Source: Planctomycetota bacterium
Lineage (GTDB): Bacteria > Planctomycetota > UBA8108 > JACQVS01
Direction of reading: 5' to 3'
Length of the DNA: 64,000 bases
Assembly: GCA_028280485.1 (NCBI GenBank)
Contig: JANQLS010000072.1
Span: 41,827 to 105,826, forward strand
A program made the position numbers and the translations under genes. Below, one piece after another: positions 24,617 through 33,056 of this stretch. Each line of letters opens with the position of its first letter. Position 1 is the stretch's first letter. The notes beneath the pieces were generated by a model. That model had not been told where the DNA came from and did no database searches. It saw only the letters and a list, made by a program, of their open reading frames with translations.

Positions 24617-25876
24617 ATGAGCGACCTAAATCCTTCCCTCCAACAAGTTGATTCTGAAATCTTTGATCTCATTCAAAAAGAAGAACAACGTCAAGACGAA
24701 TCCATCCGCTTGATCGCTTCCGAGAACTACACCTCGAAAGCGGTGATGGAAGCCACCGGGTCTGTTTTGACCAATAAGTATTCCGAAGGCTACCCTGGCC
24801 GTAGATACTACGAAGGCCAGCAATTCATCGATCCCATCGAGACGATTGCCATCGAACGGGCCAAATCACTCTTCGGAGCCGATCACGCCAACGTGCAACC
24901 CTACTCAGGATCTCCCGCAAATCAAGCCGTCTATGTCGGACTTGCTGAACCTGAAGATACGATCATGGGTTTGAGCCTTCCATTCGGTGGACACCTCACC
25001 CACGGCTGGAAAGTTAATTTTTCGGGAAAATACTATAACGCAATTCAGTACGAACTGGATCCTGAAACCCATCGGATCGACATGGATTACATTCGGGATT
25101 TGGCTAAGAAGCACCAACCCCGACTTATTTTTACTGGTGGAACGGCCTACCCCCGAATTTGGGACTTTGAAGCCTTCGGTGAAATCGCCAAAGAAGTGGG
25201 TGCTCTGCTGATCGCTGATATCGCTCACATCGCTGGACTGGTCGCCGGAGGAGCTCACCCGAGCCCCCTTCCCGTCGCTGATGTCGTCACCACCACCACT
25301 CATAAAACCTTGCGGGGTCCTCGAGGCGGAATGATTCTTTGCAAGGAAGAATACGCCACTAAAATCAACCGCGCGATCTTCCCCTATCTTCAAGGTGGCC
25401 CTCATAACCACACGACCGCAGCCATCGCAGTAGCCCTCAAAGAAGCGGCAACTGACGAGTTTAAAACTTACGCCCATCAAGTTGTGAAGAATGCTAAGGC
25501 CTTAGCTCAAGCTCTTGCCGATAAGGGATTCCGACTCATTTCCGGCGGAACGGATAATCACCTGATCTTGATCGATGTCACCCCCTTCGACATCACCGGT
25601 GCTCCTGCAGCCCATGCCCTCAACGATGCAGGAATCGAATGTAACTACAATGCGATCCCCTTCGATCCTCGCAAGCCGATGGATCCCTCGGGATTGAGGA
25701 TCGGCGCCTCCTCGATCACCTCTCGAGGCATGAAGGAAGAACACATGGAATCGGTAGCTACCTGGATGGATCGAGCCATTCGTGCCAGTGAAAACGCCGA
25801 CGAATTAGAGAAGATCCGCTTGGAAGTCAAAGAGTTCTGCCAGGCATTTCCAGCTCCGGGCGTGATGGTGGACTAG
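24617..25876 (+). CDS. glyA: Serine hydroxymethyltransferase
   Basis: A 419-residue PLP enzyme that interconverts serine and glycine while loading tetrahydrofolate with a one-carbon unit. Diagnostic segments are RLIASENYTSKAVMEATGSV, TNKYSEGYPGRRYYEGQQFID, HANVQPYSGSPANQAVY, LIADIAHIAGLVAGG, the PLP-lysine motif VVTTTTHKTLRGPRGG (~220-235), TDNHLILID and GLRIGASSITSRGM. Length is typical. Its TAG stop is the first triplet of an interspersed TAGTAGTAGGC repeat. A strong terminator follows 50 bases later. Confidence 0.95.
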   Translation: MSDLNPSLQQVDSEIFDLIQKEEQRQDESIRLIASENYTSKAVMEATGSVLTNKYSEGYPGRRYYEGQQFIDPIETIAIERAKSLFGADHANVQPYSGSPANQAVYVGLAEPEDTIMGLSLPFGGHLTHGWKVNFSGKYYNAIQYELDPETHRIDMDYIRDLAKKHQPRLIFTGGTAYPRIWDFEAFGEIAKEVGALLIADIAHIAGLVAGGAHPSPLPVADVVTTTTHKTLRGPRGGMILCKEEYATKINRAIFPYLQGGPHNHTTAAIAVALKEAATDEFKTYAHQVVKNAKALAQALADKGFRLISGGTDNHLILIDVTPFDITGAPAAHALNDAGIECNYNAIPFDPRKPMDPSGLRIGASSITSRGMKEEHMESVATWMDRAIRASENADELEKIRLEVKEFCQAFPAPGVMVD

Positions 25877-26278
25877 TAGTAGGCGCACTCCTTGCGTCGT
25901 ACTTCTCTACTATCCCATTTGATCTTAAAAAAAGAAGAGGTGATACCTGAGGGTATCGCCTCTTCTTTTTTAGTGGGATCGAAATCACACCTTCAATTCG
26001 AATGTTGACCCTGAAAAACCCAATATCTCTTAACTTGATCCCTCGCTAAAGCTTCGGGCTTCCCTGGATGGTGATTTCAATCATGGCTTATTGGTGAATC
26101 GGTTTTACCTCATACTACCTTTTCTATCTCGAAAGCAATTCGCGCCCTCCAAGCCCGAAGCTTTAGCGAGGGATCAATGCAGGGTTGAACGAATTACTTC
26201 CATCCCATCATTCTTTGAGCTCAATTTCTCGATTCCACGTTTTTGCTTCGTACGACGCAAGGAGTGCGCCTACCACTA
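25874..26278. repeat. Composite element with nested inverted repeats
   Basis: The outer pair is TAGTAGTAGGCGCACTCCTT at 25874 and its inverted copy, GTACGACGCAAGGAGTGCGC then CTACCACTA, ending near 26278. Inside lie a terminator (25927-25971) and a second inverted pair: CCCTCGCTAAAGCTTCGGGC (~26040) and GCCCGAAGCTTTAGCGAGGG (~26153), both continuing into TTGATC/GATCAA. No gene is seen between glyA and parA. Confidence 0.65.
25927..25971. terminator. Terminator after glyA (bidirectional form)
   Basis: Stem AGAAGAGGTGATACC / GGTATCGCCTCTTCT with loop TGAG and one G-U pair, flanked by A and T runs. It lies within the composite repeat that starts at the glyA stop. Confidence 0.85.
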
Positions 26279-26599
26279 GGCCCACCTAAGCCCTTCTCTT
26301 AAGCCAAGAAAGATCAAAATATCTTCCGAAAAAATCTCAAGGTTTTCGGAACCCGGCCGATAAAGAACCTATAGGCCCGTTTTGTGTCTCGCTCACTCCT
26401 TAGAATCAACCTGTTTAGGGCCCAATTGATCAGTGAATGTTTAAACGCCTAAGTTAGGCGATGGTATGAGTTTATTACTAATTCTTGTCCAGGTAATATC
26501 AGCAATACCTGCGGCTTTAATCAACAACCCGGCCTGAGAACGAACTGAGGAATTCGTACTTCAGGTGTTGGCCCGGTTCTCTCATCGAGAGGGGGTTCT
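26279..26599. other. Leader region of the parA operon
   Basis: About 320 bases without a gene. The last 80 bases have self-complementary parts: CCTGAGAAC near 26534 with GGTTCTC near 26575, and CTCTC-ATC-GAGAG (26578-26590) just before the GGGGGTTCT ribosome-site region. A structured 5' untranslated region is plausible, but the fold is not certain. Confidence 0.35.
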
Positions 26600-27532
26600 A
26601 TGCGAACTATTGCGCTGATCAATCAAAAAGGCGGAGTTGGGAAAACGTCTACAGCCGTTAATCTCGGGGCGAGTTTAGCTTCAAAAGGCTATAGCGTTCT
26701 CCTCGTTGATTTAGATCCACAATTCAATCTGACCTCCTGGATCCTCGGCGATGTGCCAGGCCCGGATGTCCCCACCATCGCCGACGTGATGATGGGCGAG
26801 ACCCAGTTGATGGATGCTATTAAGACCAACCCGCTCCCCGACGTCCCCGGGTTAGATCTTCTTCCAGCAAGCTTAAAACTCTGCGAACTCGAGCGCTACT
26901 TGGCCACTGAGTACGGTGCGGAGTCGATACTCAAAGCCGCCATGGAGGATGCCGATCTTTCTCCTGATCCCGAAGATCCTCATTTTGATCTTTATGATTA
27001 CATCATTATCGACTGCGCTCCCGCGATCTCATTATTGACCTTGAATGCGATGACCTTCGTTAAAGAATTGATCATTCCGCTTCAAGCCGAGGTCTTAGCT
27101 CTAAATGGCCTCACCAATATGACGCAAATCTTGCAAAAGGTTCAAAAGCGCCTTAATCCAGATCTCACGGTCACTGGAATTTTGATGGTGATGGTTAAAA
27201 GTAACACCAACCTATCGAAAGAGGTTGAAGGCACTGCTCGAAAACACTTTGGAGAATTGGTGTTCAACAACACGATTCGTGAAAGTGTGCGCGTGGCGGA
27301 ATGCCCCAGTCACGCTCAAACCCTCCTTCAATACTGCCCTTCTTCACCCGTAACCAAGGAATATCTGAGAGTTGCGGATGAAGTCATCGCACAAACGGAA
27401 GAGAGGGAAGAAGAGAAACGGTTCGAATCAGAACCCGAACCGACTAATCGAATTCGGGAGCATGTGGTTGTCGAACCCTACGAAATCAATTCCGCTTCGA
27501 AAAATAAGAACCGAATTAGGGAGATCGTTTGA
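26600..27532 (+). CDS. parA: ParA/Soj-family ATPase
   Basis: A 310-residue deviant Walker ATPase. LINQKGGVGKTSTAVNLGAS (~6-25) is the Walker A' motif with the signature lysine; LLVDLDPQFNLTSWILG is A''; YIIIDCAPAISLLTLNAM is Walker B. ALNGLTNMTQILQKVQKRLN fits the ParA dimer region. The ~50-residue charged tail (EEREEEKRFESEPEPTNRI) is not typical of Soj. A chromosomal ParA normally pairs with ParB; here the next gene, overlapping by one base, encodes a membrane coiled-coil protein instead. That suggests positioning of a membrane-linked cargo rather than chromosome partition. Confidence 0.85.
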   Translation: MRTIALINQKGGVGKTSTAVNLGASLASKGYSVLLVDLDPQFNLTSWILGDVPGPDVPTIADVMMGETQLMDAIKTNPLPDVPGLDLLPASLKLCELERYLATEYGAESILKAAMEDADLSPDPEDPHFDLYDYIIIDCAPAISLLTLNAMTFVKELIIPLQAEVLALNGLTNMTQILQKVQKRLNPDLTVTGILMVMVKSNTNLSKEVEGTARKHFGELVFNNTIRESVRVAECPSHAQTLLQYCPSSPVTKEYLRVADEVIAQTEEREEEKRFESEPEPTNRIREHVVVEPYEINSASKNKNRIREIV

Positions 27533-28443
27533 TGCCAAAGAGGAAAGCAATGGGGAAAGATCCACTGGAGTGGATTGGTAAAGAGGATCCTTTTCAAATT
27601 CATACCGACATTGAAAAGCCAAGCTCCTTAAATCAGGAACCCTTCGGGGAAGAATATTCCTACCCAGAGCTTGAAAAACCTCTCATTGTTGACGAATCAA
27701 GAATTGAGGTCCCCGCTTCAGGTTTCGAAGAACTTGAAATGGGGGCTTCTCTACTTCCTGACTCAACAGTTCCTACGAACAATAGGCTCCCGGTACAAAC
27801 AGAAACTGTGCGTTCAGCTTTAGAACGAGACTTATTACTCTATGAAGATATGCGAGCTCCTCGCGAAGCCAGAGCTCCTTCCACCACCCATTTAACGGTT
27901 CTCATCGCAGTTCTGATCGTTTCTCTTGCAGGAACAGGAATCTACCTCTTCCACCGCTCAGAACAAGGTTGGAAAAACCAACTTCAAAACTTAAATACAG
28001 CCGTTGTTCAACTTGAATCGGAAAGAGAGACTTCACAAGACTGGATGAAGAACTGGATGAAGTCTCAAAATGACCTCTTAGAACAACGAACCCAAACGAT
28101 CGATACACTACAAAAAGAAAATGTTCATTTAAAAAGAACTCAATCTCAAGATCGATCCCACCAAGAAAAAATTCACCAAAAGCTCGATACTCTGTCAAAG
28201 AAGTGGGAAGAAAAACTAACCGCCTTAGAAAAGAGTATCGTCGATCTTCAATCTTCCACCCAAAATGATTTACCCACCGAGTTGGGCGACACATTGAGCG
28301 CGACATCTGAGACTTCGAATGGAGATGAAGCTGAAAAGAAAACACTCACCACTCAAACGAAAGACCTGCCCCGGCCGATAGTATCCAAACCCGAAAAAGC
28401 GGTGCTCAATCGTTCGCTAGTGGGTCCACCGAATCCAAAGTAA
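27532..28443 (+). CDS. Membrane-anchored coiled-coil protein, ParA partner candidate
   Basis: A 303-residue protein starting at the ATG that overlaps the parA stop (TGATG). Residues 1-~120 are polar and acidic and probably cytoplasmic. One membrane helix follows (LTVLIAVLIVSLAGTGIYLF, ~125-145), then a long coiled coil (~150-240; QLESERETSQDWMKNWMKSQ, TLQKENVHLKRTQSQDRSHQ, LDTLSKKWEEKLTALEKSIV) on the outer side, ending in a low-complexity Ser/Thr/Pro tail. No family recognised. The single-span layout resembles proteins that tether ParA-like ATPases to envelope structures, which is inference. A terminator follows. Confidence 0.7.
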   Translation: MPKRKAMGKDPLEWIGKEDPFQIHTDIEKPSSLNQEPFGEEYSYPELEKPLIVDESRIEVPASGFEELEMGASLLPDSTVPTNNRLPVQTETVRSALERDLLLYEDMRAPREARAPSTTHLTVLIAVLIVSLAGTGIYLFHRSEQGWKNQLQNLNTAVVQLESERETSQDWMKNWMKSQNDLLEQRTQTIDTLQKENVHLKRTQSQDRSHQEKIHQKLDTLSKKWEEKLTALEKSIVDLQSSTQNDLPTELGDTLSATSETSNGDEAEKKTLTTQTKDLPRPIVSKPEKAVLNRSLVGPPNPK

Positions 28444-28460
28444 GCTTGAAACAACAAGAA

Positions 28461-28499
28461 TAAAAAAAGACTCGCGCGAATGCGCGAGGCTTTTTTTAT
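28461..28499 (+). terminator. Terminator of the parA operon
   Basis: Stem CTCGCGC / GCGCGAG with loop GAAT (28471-28488), preceded by A7 and followed by T7. Confidence 0.9.
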
Positions 28500-28785
28500 A
28501 GTAGTAGGCTCATTGTAGTCCGCACTCTCTGAGTGCGGATAGTAGCAGGCTCGGCCTTCGAGCCGTGCGAAGCGAGATCGTTATTCTGATCTGAATAGTG
28601 TAAATAAGAGTATGAGCTCTACAGATTCTATTTGCCCCTCGCTAGCGCTTCGGGCTAGCTAGGTTGACTCTCTTCGAGTCCCGCATTTTTATTTTTTGTG
28701 ATTGAGTGGAGCAAGAATACCAAACCGTTTCATACGGCTCAGGGGCCGAGCCTACTACTATAAAAACAGCCTACTACTCGACTCG
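28500..28785. repeat. Intergenic hairpin-repeat array
   Basis: Contains TAGTAGTAGGCTCATTG, a fragment interrupted by TAGTCCGCACTCTCTGAGTG (stem CCGCACTC-TCT-GAGTGCGG, 28520-28538); GGCTCG-GCCTT-CGAGCC (28548-28564); CCCCTCGCTAGCGCTTCGGG near 28637; and two inverted GCCTACTACTA fragments (28751 and 28771). The DUF2203-like gene ends inside the last part. Confidence 0.7.
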
Positions 28786-29129
28786 CTGCAAACTTGAAGA
28801 TCATCATCACCGGGACGCCAACAAAAGGCCCCTTCGCCGGTGGTGTTATCGGTGGGAAAACAGATTCTTCCGAATTGAGAATCTTGGTACTCACAACCCA
28901 ATGCTTCGATCTCGAGAATCCAATGATCTCTTCGATCTAATAGCTTTTGAATGCGCTCATTGATGAGTTCAGCTTTTTGAATTTCACCGATGGATTCAAG
29001 ATGCCAAAAACGATCGTAGAGATCGCTGATTTTCTCTTGAGCTTTTGTTATGTCTTTAGCAACGCGTCGAACGAAGAGAAGGGCGCTTTCAGCCTCTTCT
29101 CTAGTAAAAACCCGTTTGGTGGATTGCAT
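28758..29129 (-). CDS. DUF2203-like protein with repeat-derived C-terminus
   Basis: A 123-residue protein. KRVFTREEAESALLFVRRVA at the N-terminus, a helical middle (LINERIQKLLDRRDHWILEI), EALGCEYQDSQFGRICFP and AFCWRPGDDDLQV follow the DUF2203 plan, in which a short cytosolic protein has a conserved ..G....D...G..dF.....lcW..GE. The last residues, SSSRLFL, are encoded by an interspersed repeat (antisense AGTAGTAGG), so the natural C-terminus seems replaced. No function is known for the family. Confidence 0.65.
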   Translation of the reverse strand: MQSTKRVFTREEAESALLFVRRVAKDITKAQEKISDLYDRFWHLESIGEIQKAELINERIQKLLDRRDHWILEIEALGCEYQDSQFGRICFPTDNTTGEGAFCWRPGDDDLQVCSESSSRLFL

Positions 29130-29627
29130 ATGGCTCTTCTTTAGTGGAATTTAGCTCACCACTCAATCTTCCAACACATAATGTTACCCAGAGGTCTTTC
29201 AGAGCTCATTTTGAATTCACTCAGGACACACGCAGAAAGTCGAGCTTGATGTGGTAGTTGAAATTGCAAACCGAAAACCCTAAGCCATGAAATTAATCTG
29301 AATCATCCCCGGGAGCAAACTTTATTTTCCGGAACCTGAAGGCGAAGATAACCTTACAAAATCCTAATAAAGCCCTAAAAAGAGCTGATTTCACGTTTTC
29401 CTTCCAGTTTATGCCTGATTTAGACAGATAAAGAAGTAAAGTGTGCCCCGATCTTTTTTTGATTTTAGGGGCAATTTATGAGAAATAGAGCAGCCGAATT
29501 GGCGTGGATTCGTTCCAAGTTACGCCGATTGCCGCTCTGAGAACTCAAGACCTTCTCAGAGATCAAAGAATCTGTTGAGACGAATCTAGATGACCTTACA
29601 GCATCAATTTTGCAGGAGAGTTTCAAG
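29130..29627. other. Gene-free leader region before the GH57 gene
   Basis: About 500 bases with no convincing reading frame. The right part (29487-29561) can form two stems, listed separately. Confidence 0.5.
29487..29561 (+). ncRNA. Structured leader candidate upstream of the GH57 gene
   Basis: A long imperfect stem pairs AGAGCAGCCGAATTGGCGT (29487-29505) with ACGCCGATTGCCGCTCT (29522-29538). A perfect 9-bp stem CTCTGAGAA / TTCTCAGAG (29535-29543 with 29553-29561) follows and shares CTCT with it, so the two cannot both form fully. It lies 67-140 bases before the start codon. It could be a regulatory leader or just a promoter-region palindrome; no known riboswitch is recognised. Confidence 0.35.
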
Positions 29628-31715
29628 GTGAGCACGTTAAAAGTAGCGATCCTCTGGCATATGCACCAACCAACTTATTGGGATCCCCGCATCTCAAGCT
29701 ATCGCTATCCTTGGGTGTTTATGCATACCGCCCGCCATTACCACATGATGGCGCATATCGCGAAAAAGCATCCTGAAACGAAGATGGCGTTTAACTTCAC
29801 TCCCGTGCTCCTGGAACAAATGGAGCATTACATCGAAAATGGGCCCAAGGACGATCGCTTGTTGCAAGCCTTACTTCATCCCGCAGCCGATCTCGATGGG
29901 ACTCAAAGAGAACTCGTCCTCGAACACGCCTTTAAGCTCCATCTTCCCACGATGGTGTATCCATTCCCGCGGTACAAACAACTCCATGCCCTCATCGGGG
30001 ATGATCCCCAGACGCAAGAAAAAGCGAATGTGACCATCCAAGATCTCTTAGATCTCCAAACGCTTTACCTCATCACTTGGTGTGGGATTCCTCTCGCTCA
30101 GAGCGAACCCGTGAAGGGCTTGATCGCAAAGGGAAAAGATTTTACTGAAGAAGACAAATCTCAAGTCTTCAACGCGATGCTCGAAGCGATGCGTGAAACC
30201 ATCCCGCTCTATAAAGAGCTGCAGGATCGGGGGCAGGTGGAAATGACGACAACCCCCTATTACCATCCGATTCTTCCTCTTTTGATCGATTCGGCATCCG
30301 CTCGTGAGTCACGACCCGACGTCGACATCGGTGAAATCGATTTTAGATTTCCCGACGACGCCCGTTGGCATGTCAACGAAGCGATCAAACTTCATGAGAA
30401 ACTTTTCGGACAACCTCCAAAAGGGATGTGGCCTGCAGAAGGCTCTGTCAGTGACGAAGCGCTTCAATTGATGGCGGAACAGGGCATACAGTGGGCCGGA
30501 ACGGATGAAGGAGTGTTAGGAAAGTCGATCGGCAAGTTTTTAGTGCCCGCCGAAGAAAAATATAAACCTCATCGATTTGCGAGCACTGATCTTTGGGTTT
30601 ACTTCCGCGATCGTGAACTCTCTGATCGAGTCGGATTTGTTTATTCAGGTTGGGATCCTCGCGAAGGCGCTGAAGATGTCATTCACCGCTTACTTCAAGC
30701 CAAAGACCATTTAGGGGATCAAGCGGATAACCATTGCTACACCATCATTTTAGATGGTGAAAACCCTTGGGAATATTACCCCGACAGTGGATTAGGCTTC
30801 CTGAACAACCTCTACGAACTGCTCGCCACAACTGAAGGCTTAGAATCTGTGCGATTCTGTGATCACCGTGAGGAAGCTCCCCCGGCCCCTTCACTCCATC
30901 ACATCGTTCCCGGCTCATGGATCGATGCTAATTTTGATACTTGGATTGGTTGCGCCGAGAAAAATCATGCCTGGAAAGTTTTAACTGCGGGAAGAAAAGA
31001 ACTCGCTCTGCAAGCCCCCGATGCTGAAGTCAGCCGCGATATCTATGGAGCCGAAGGAAGTGACTGGTTCTGGTGGTTAGGCCCGGGTCACGATACTCCC
31101 TACGAATCGAGTTACGAAAACCTCTTCCGCCTTCAACTTAAAAACGGCTTAGAAGAGGCAGGAGTTCAACCACCCGAGATTTTAGAGTCTTCAGCTCCCC
31201 TGATGCCCAGCCCGGTCTACCAACCGCCGATCCATCTCTCTTCTCCTCCCATCGATGGAGAAAAAGGTGGTTACTACGATTGGTTAGCTGCAGGGTTCTT
31301 CAAGGCAACTGAAGGATCTTATCACCGAACCGTACGCTACTTTGAAATTCTTCGCTTCGCTTACGATGAAGATTACCTCTACTTACGCTTGGAGGGTGAT
31401 CTTCAAAGCTTAAGTGGCTTAGTCGAATCCGAAGTACAAAGTGAACTTCAAATCGAAATTCAAAACGCAGATAACTGGATTTATTCTTACCAATCTGGTG
31501 AACTCAGTGGACCGGGTGAAGCTGAAGCCTACTTAGGCGAAGTTTTGGAACTCAAAATTGCTTTTAGTCCTCTTGGAATCGAACCGGACACCCCATTCAG
31601 AGTCAAAGCGACTCTGGTTGAAGGTGAGCATACTTTAGACAGTCTCCCTCAATCGGGTCACGTCACCCTCCTTTGCCCAAGCCCCGAGTTTGGAGTCGAA
31701 CACTGGAGCGTCTGA
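29628..31715 (+). CDS. Glycoside hydrolase family 57 protein (amylase/glucanotransferase type)
   Basis: About 695 residues. GH57 motifs in order: WHMHQPTYWD (motif 1, ~10), PYYHPILPLL (motif 2, ~210), MWPAEGSVSDEAL (motif 3 with the catalytic Glu, ~271), WAGTDEGVLG (motif 4, near the acid/base region) and SWIDANFDTWIGCAEKNHAW (motif 5). The C-terminal ~150 residues (EKGGYYDWLAAGFFKATEGS, FAYDEDYLYLRLEGD) look like a beta-sandwich, possibly carbohydrate binding. No signal peptide, so it should act on intracellular alpha-glucan. GTG at 29628 is favoured (AGGAG 9 bases upstream); an in-frame TTG at 29610 is unlikely. galT follows after 21 bases. Confidence 0.9.
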   Translation: MSTLKVAILWHMHQPTYWDPRISSYRYPWVFMHTARHYHMMAHIAKKHPETKMAFNFTPVLLEQMEHYIENGPKDDRLLQALLHPAADLDGTQRELVLEHAFKLHLPTMVYPFPRYKQLHALIGDDPQTQEKANVTIQDLLDLQTLYLITWCGIPLAQSEPVKGLIAKGKDFTEEDKSQVFNAMLEAMRETIPLYKELQDRGQVEMTTTPYYHPILPLLIDSASARESRPDVDIGEIDFRFPDDARWHVNEAIKLHEKLFGQPPKGMWPAEGSVSDEALQLMAEQGIQWAGTDEGVLGKSIGKFLVPAEEKYKPHRFASTDLWVYFRDRELSDRVGFVYSGWDPREGAEDVIHRLLQAKDHLGDQADNHCYTIILDGENPWEYYPDSGLGFLNNLYELLATTEGLESVRFCDHREEAPPAPSLHHIVPGSWIDANFDTWIGCAEKNHAWKVLTAGRKELALQAPDAEVSRDIYGAEGSDWFWWLGPGHDTPYESSYENLFRLQLKNGLEEAGVQPPEILESSAPLMPSPVYQPPIHLSSPPIDGEKGGYYDWLAAGFFKATEGSYHRTVRYFEILRFAYDEDYLYLRLEGDLQSLSGLVESEVQSELQIEIQNADNWIYSYQSGELSGPGEAEAYLGEVLELKIAFSPLGIEPDTPFRVKATLVEGEHTLDSLPQSGHVTLLCPSPEFGVEHWSV

Positions 31716-31736
31716 TTCCTCCTACCGAGAAAAATT

Positions 31737-32771
31737 ATGTCGAATACCGAATCTGAATATCGCTTTGATCCACTTCAACAACGTTGGGTTATTATCGCTA
31801 GCGAAAGAGGTAAACGTCCCAGTGACTTTCAGCCTCAAATCGATCCCACCCAAGGTAAGTTCAATCCCTTCGCACCTGGGAATGAAGATAAGACTCCGCC
31901 GGAGATTCTCTCAGTTCCCAGTGAAAACGGTGATCCTTGGAAAATTCGAGTCGTCCCAAATAAGTTTCCAGCTTTAAGAGTCGAGGGACAACCGAACCGG
32001 GAACCCGATGGAATCTACGACAGTATCGAAGGCGTAGGCGCACACGAAGTGATCATCGAAACTCCCGATGAAACTTCTACTATTGCCGACCGTTCGATCG
32101 ATGACATCACCGACCTTCTCAAGGTTTACCGAACGCGCATTCAAGATCTCTCACGAGACTCACGTTTACGTTACATTCTCGTTTTTAAAAATCACGGTTC
32201 GTTCGCAGGTGCTTCGTTAAAGCATCCTCACTCTCAAATTATGGCGACGACGGTAACTCCTCGAATCATCCAGACCGAGTTGAATGCCAGCCATGATCAT
32301 TACCTGAGAAAAGAACGTTGTTTGATCTGTGACATCATTCAACAAGAAATCCATGACCGTGAACGCTTGATCACCATCGATGACCGATTTATTGCCTTTT
32401 GCCCCTACGCTTCAAGGTTTCCCTTTGAAGTCTTCATCGCACCTCGGCACCACAGTCACGATTACACTCAGTCGGACGATACTGAGTTGCGGGCCTTGGC
32501 GGGAATCATGAAAGATGTATTTAGCCGACTCAAAGTCAGTTTGAACGACCCTCCTTACAACTTTGTTCTGCATACCGCTCCCAATTTAGAGGGGATTCCT
32601 AAAGGTAAAGAAAATTGGCCGAATCTCCCCTTAGATTTCCATTGGCATCTTGAGTTACTCCCCCGCCTAACCAACGTTGCCGGTTTCGAATGGGGAACGG
32701 GAATCTATATCAACCCGACGCCGCCGGAGGCTGCTGCGAAGTATTTGCACGAAGCGGAATCGAGTTTATAA
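31737..32771 (+). CDS. galT: Galactose-1-phosphate uridylyltransferase
   Basis: A 344-residue HIT-superfamily enzyme that exchanges UMP between UDP-glucose and galactose-1-phosphate. Motifs are RFDPLQQRWVIIASERGKRP at the N-terminus, FKNHGSFAGASLKHPHSQIM with the active-site HPHSQ (the usual HPHxQ), CLICD (possible zinc site), and FHWHLELLPRLTNVAGFEWG near the C-terminus. Length fits the GalT family. It follows the GH57 gene closely and probably shares its transcript, linking sugar-nucleotide and glycogen metabolism. Activity as a broader UDP-sugar phosphorylase cannot be excluded. Confidence 0.88.
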   Translation: MSNTESEYRFDPLQQRWVIIASERGKRPSDFQPQIDPTQGKFNPFAPGNEDKTPPEILSVPSENGDPWKIRVVPNKFPALRVEGQPNREPDGIYDSIEGVGAHEVIIETPDETSTIADRSIDDITDLLKVYRTRIQDLSRDSRLRYILVFKNHGSFAGASLKHPHSQIMATTVTPRIIQTELNASHDHYLRKERCLICDIIQQEIHDRERLITIDDRFIAFCPYASRFPFEVFIAPRHHSHDYTQSDDTELRALAGIMKDVFSRLKVSLNDPPYNFVLHTAPNLEGIPKGKENWPNLPLDFHWHLELLPRLTNVAGFEWGTGIYINPTPPEAAAKYLHEAESSL

Positions 32772-32858
32772 AATTCCATATTAATTAGCCCGAAGTGGTC
32801 GACTCAGCCTCTGAGCTGGAAATGAAAGCCATAACGATTTAAATAATCGTATGACTTG

Positions 32859-33037
32859 TTAACTAGCCCGGGGCCGATAGTAGTAGGCGCACTCCGTGCG
32901 TCGTACGAAACGATTTAACATTCATACCCCAACTCATCCTAAAATACATTAACGTAAGACCCGAAGAGGGTAGCATTAACTAGCCCGAAGCGCTAGCGAG
33001 GGGAATTGCCCCTCGCTAGCGCTTCGGGCTAGTTAAT
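32859..33037. repeat. Repeat array with 63-bp near-perfect palindrome
   Basis: TAGTAGTAGGCGCACTCCGT at 32878 has the stem CGCAC-TCC-GTGCG (32888-32900). It is followed by a segment ending in AACGTAAGACCCGAAGAGGG that recurs at ~35659. Then 32975-33037 is an inverted repeat with 29-bp arms starting ATTAACTAGCCCGAAG and loop AATTG. A truncated TAACTAGCCCG lies at 32859. Confidence 0.75.
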
Positions 33038-33056
33038 GAGAACATTCTGATTGACA

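Noticed and set aside
26500..26599. Known riboswitch in the parA leader
   Set aside because: Self-complementary parts exist but match no riboswitch core I can recognise.
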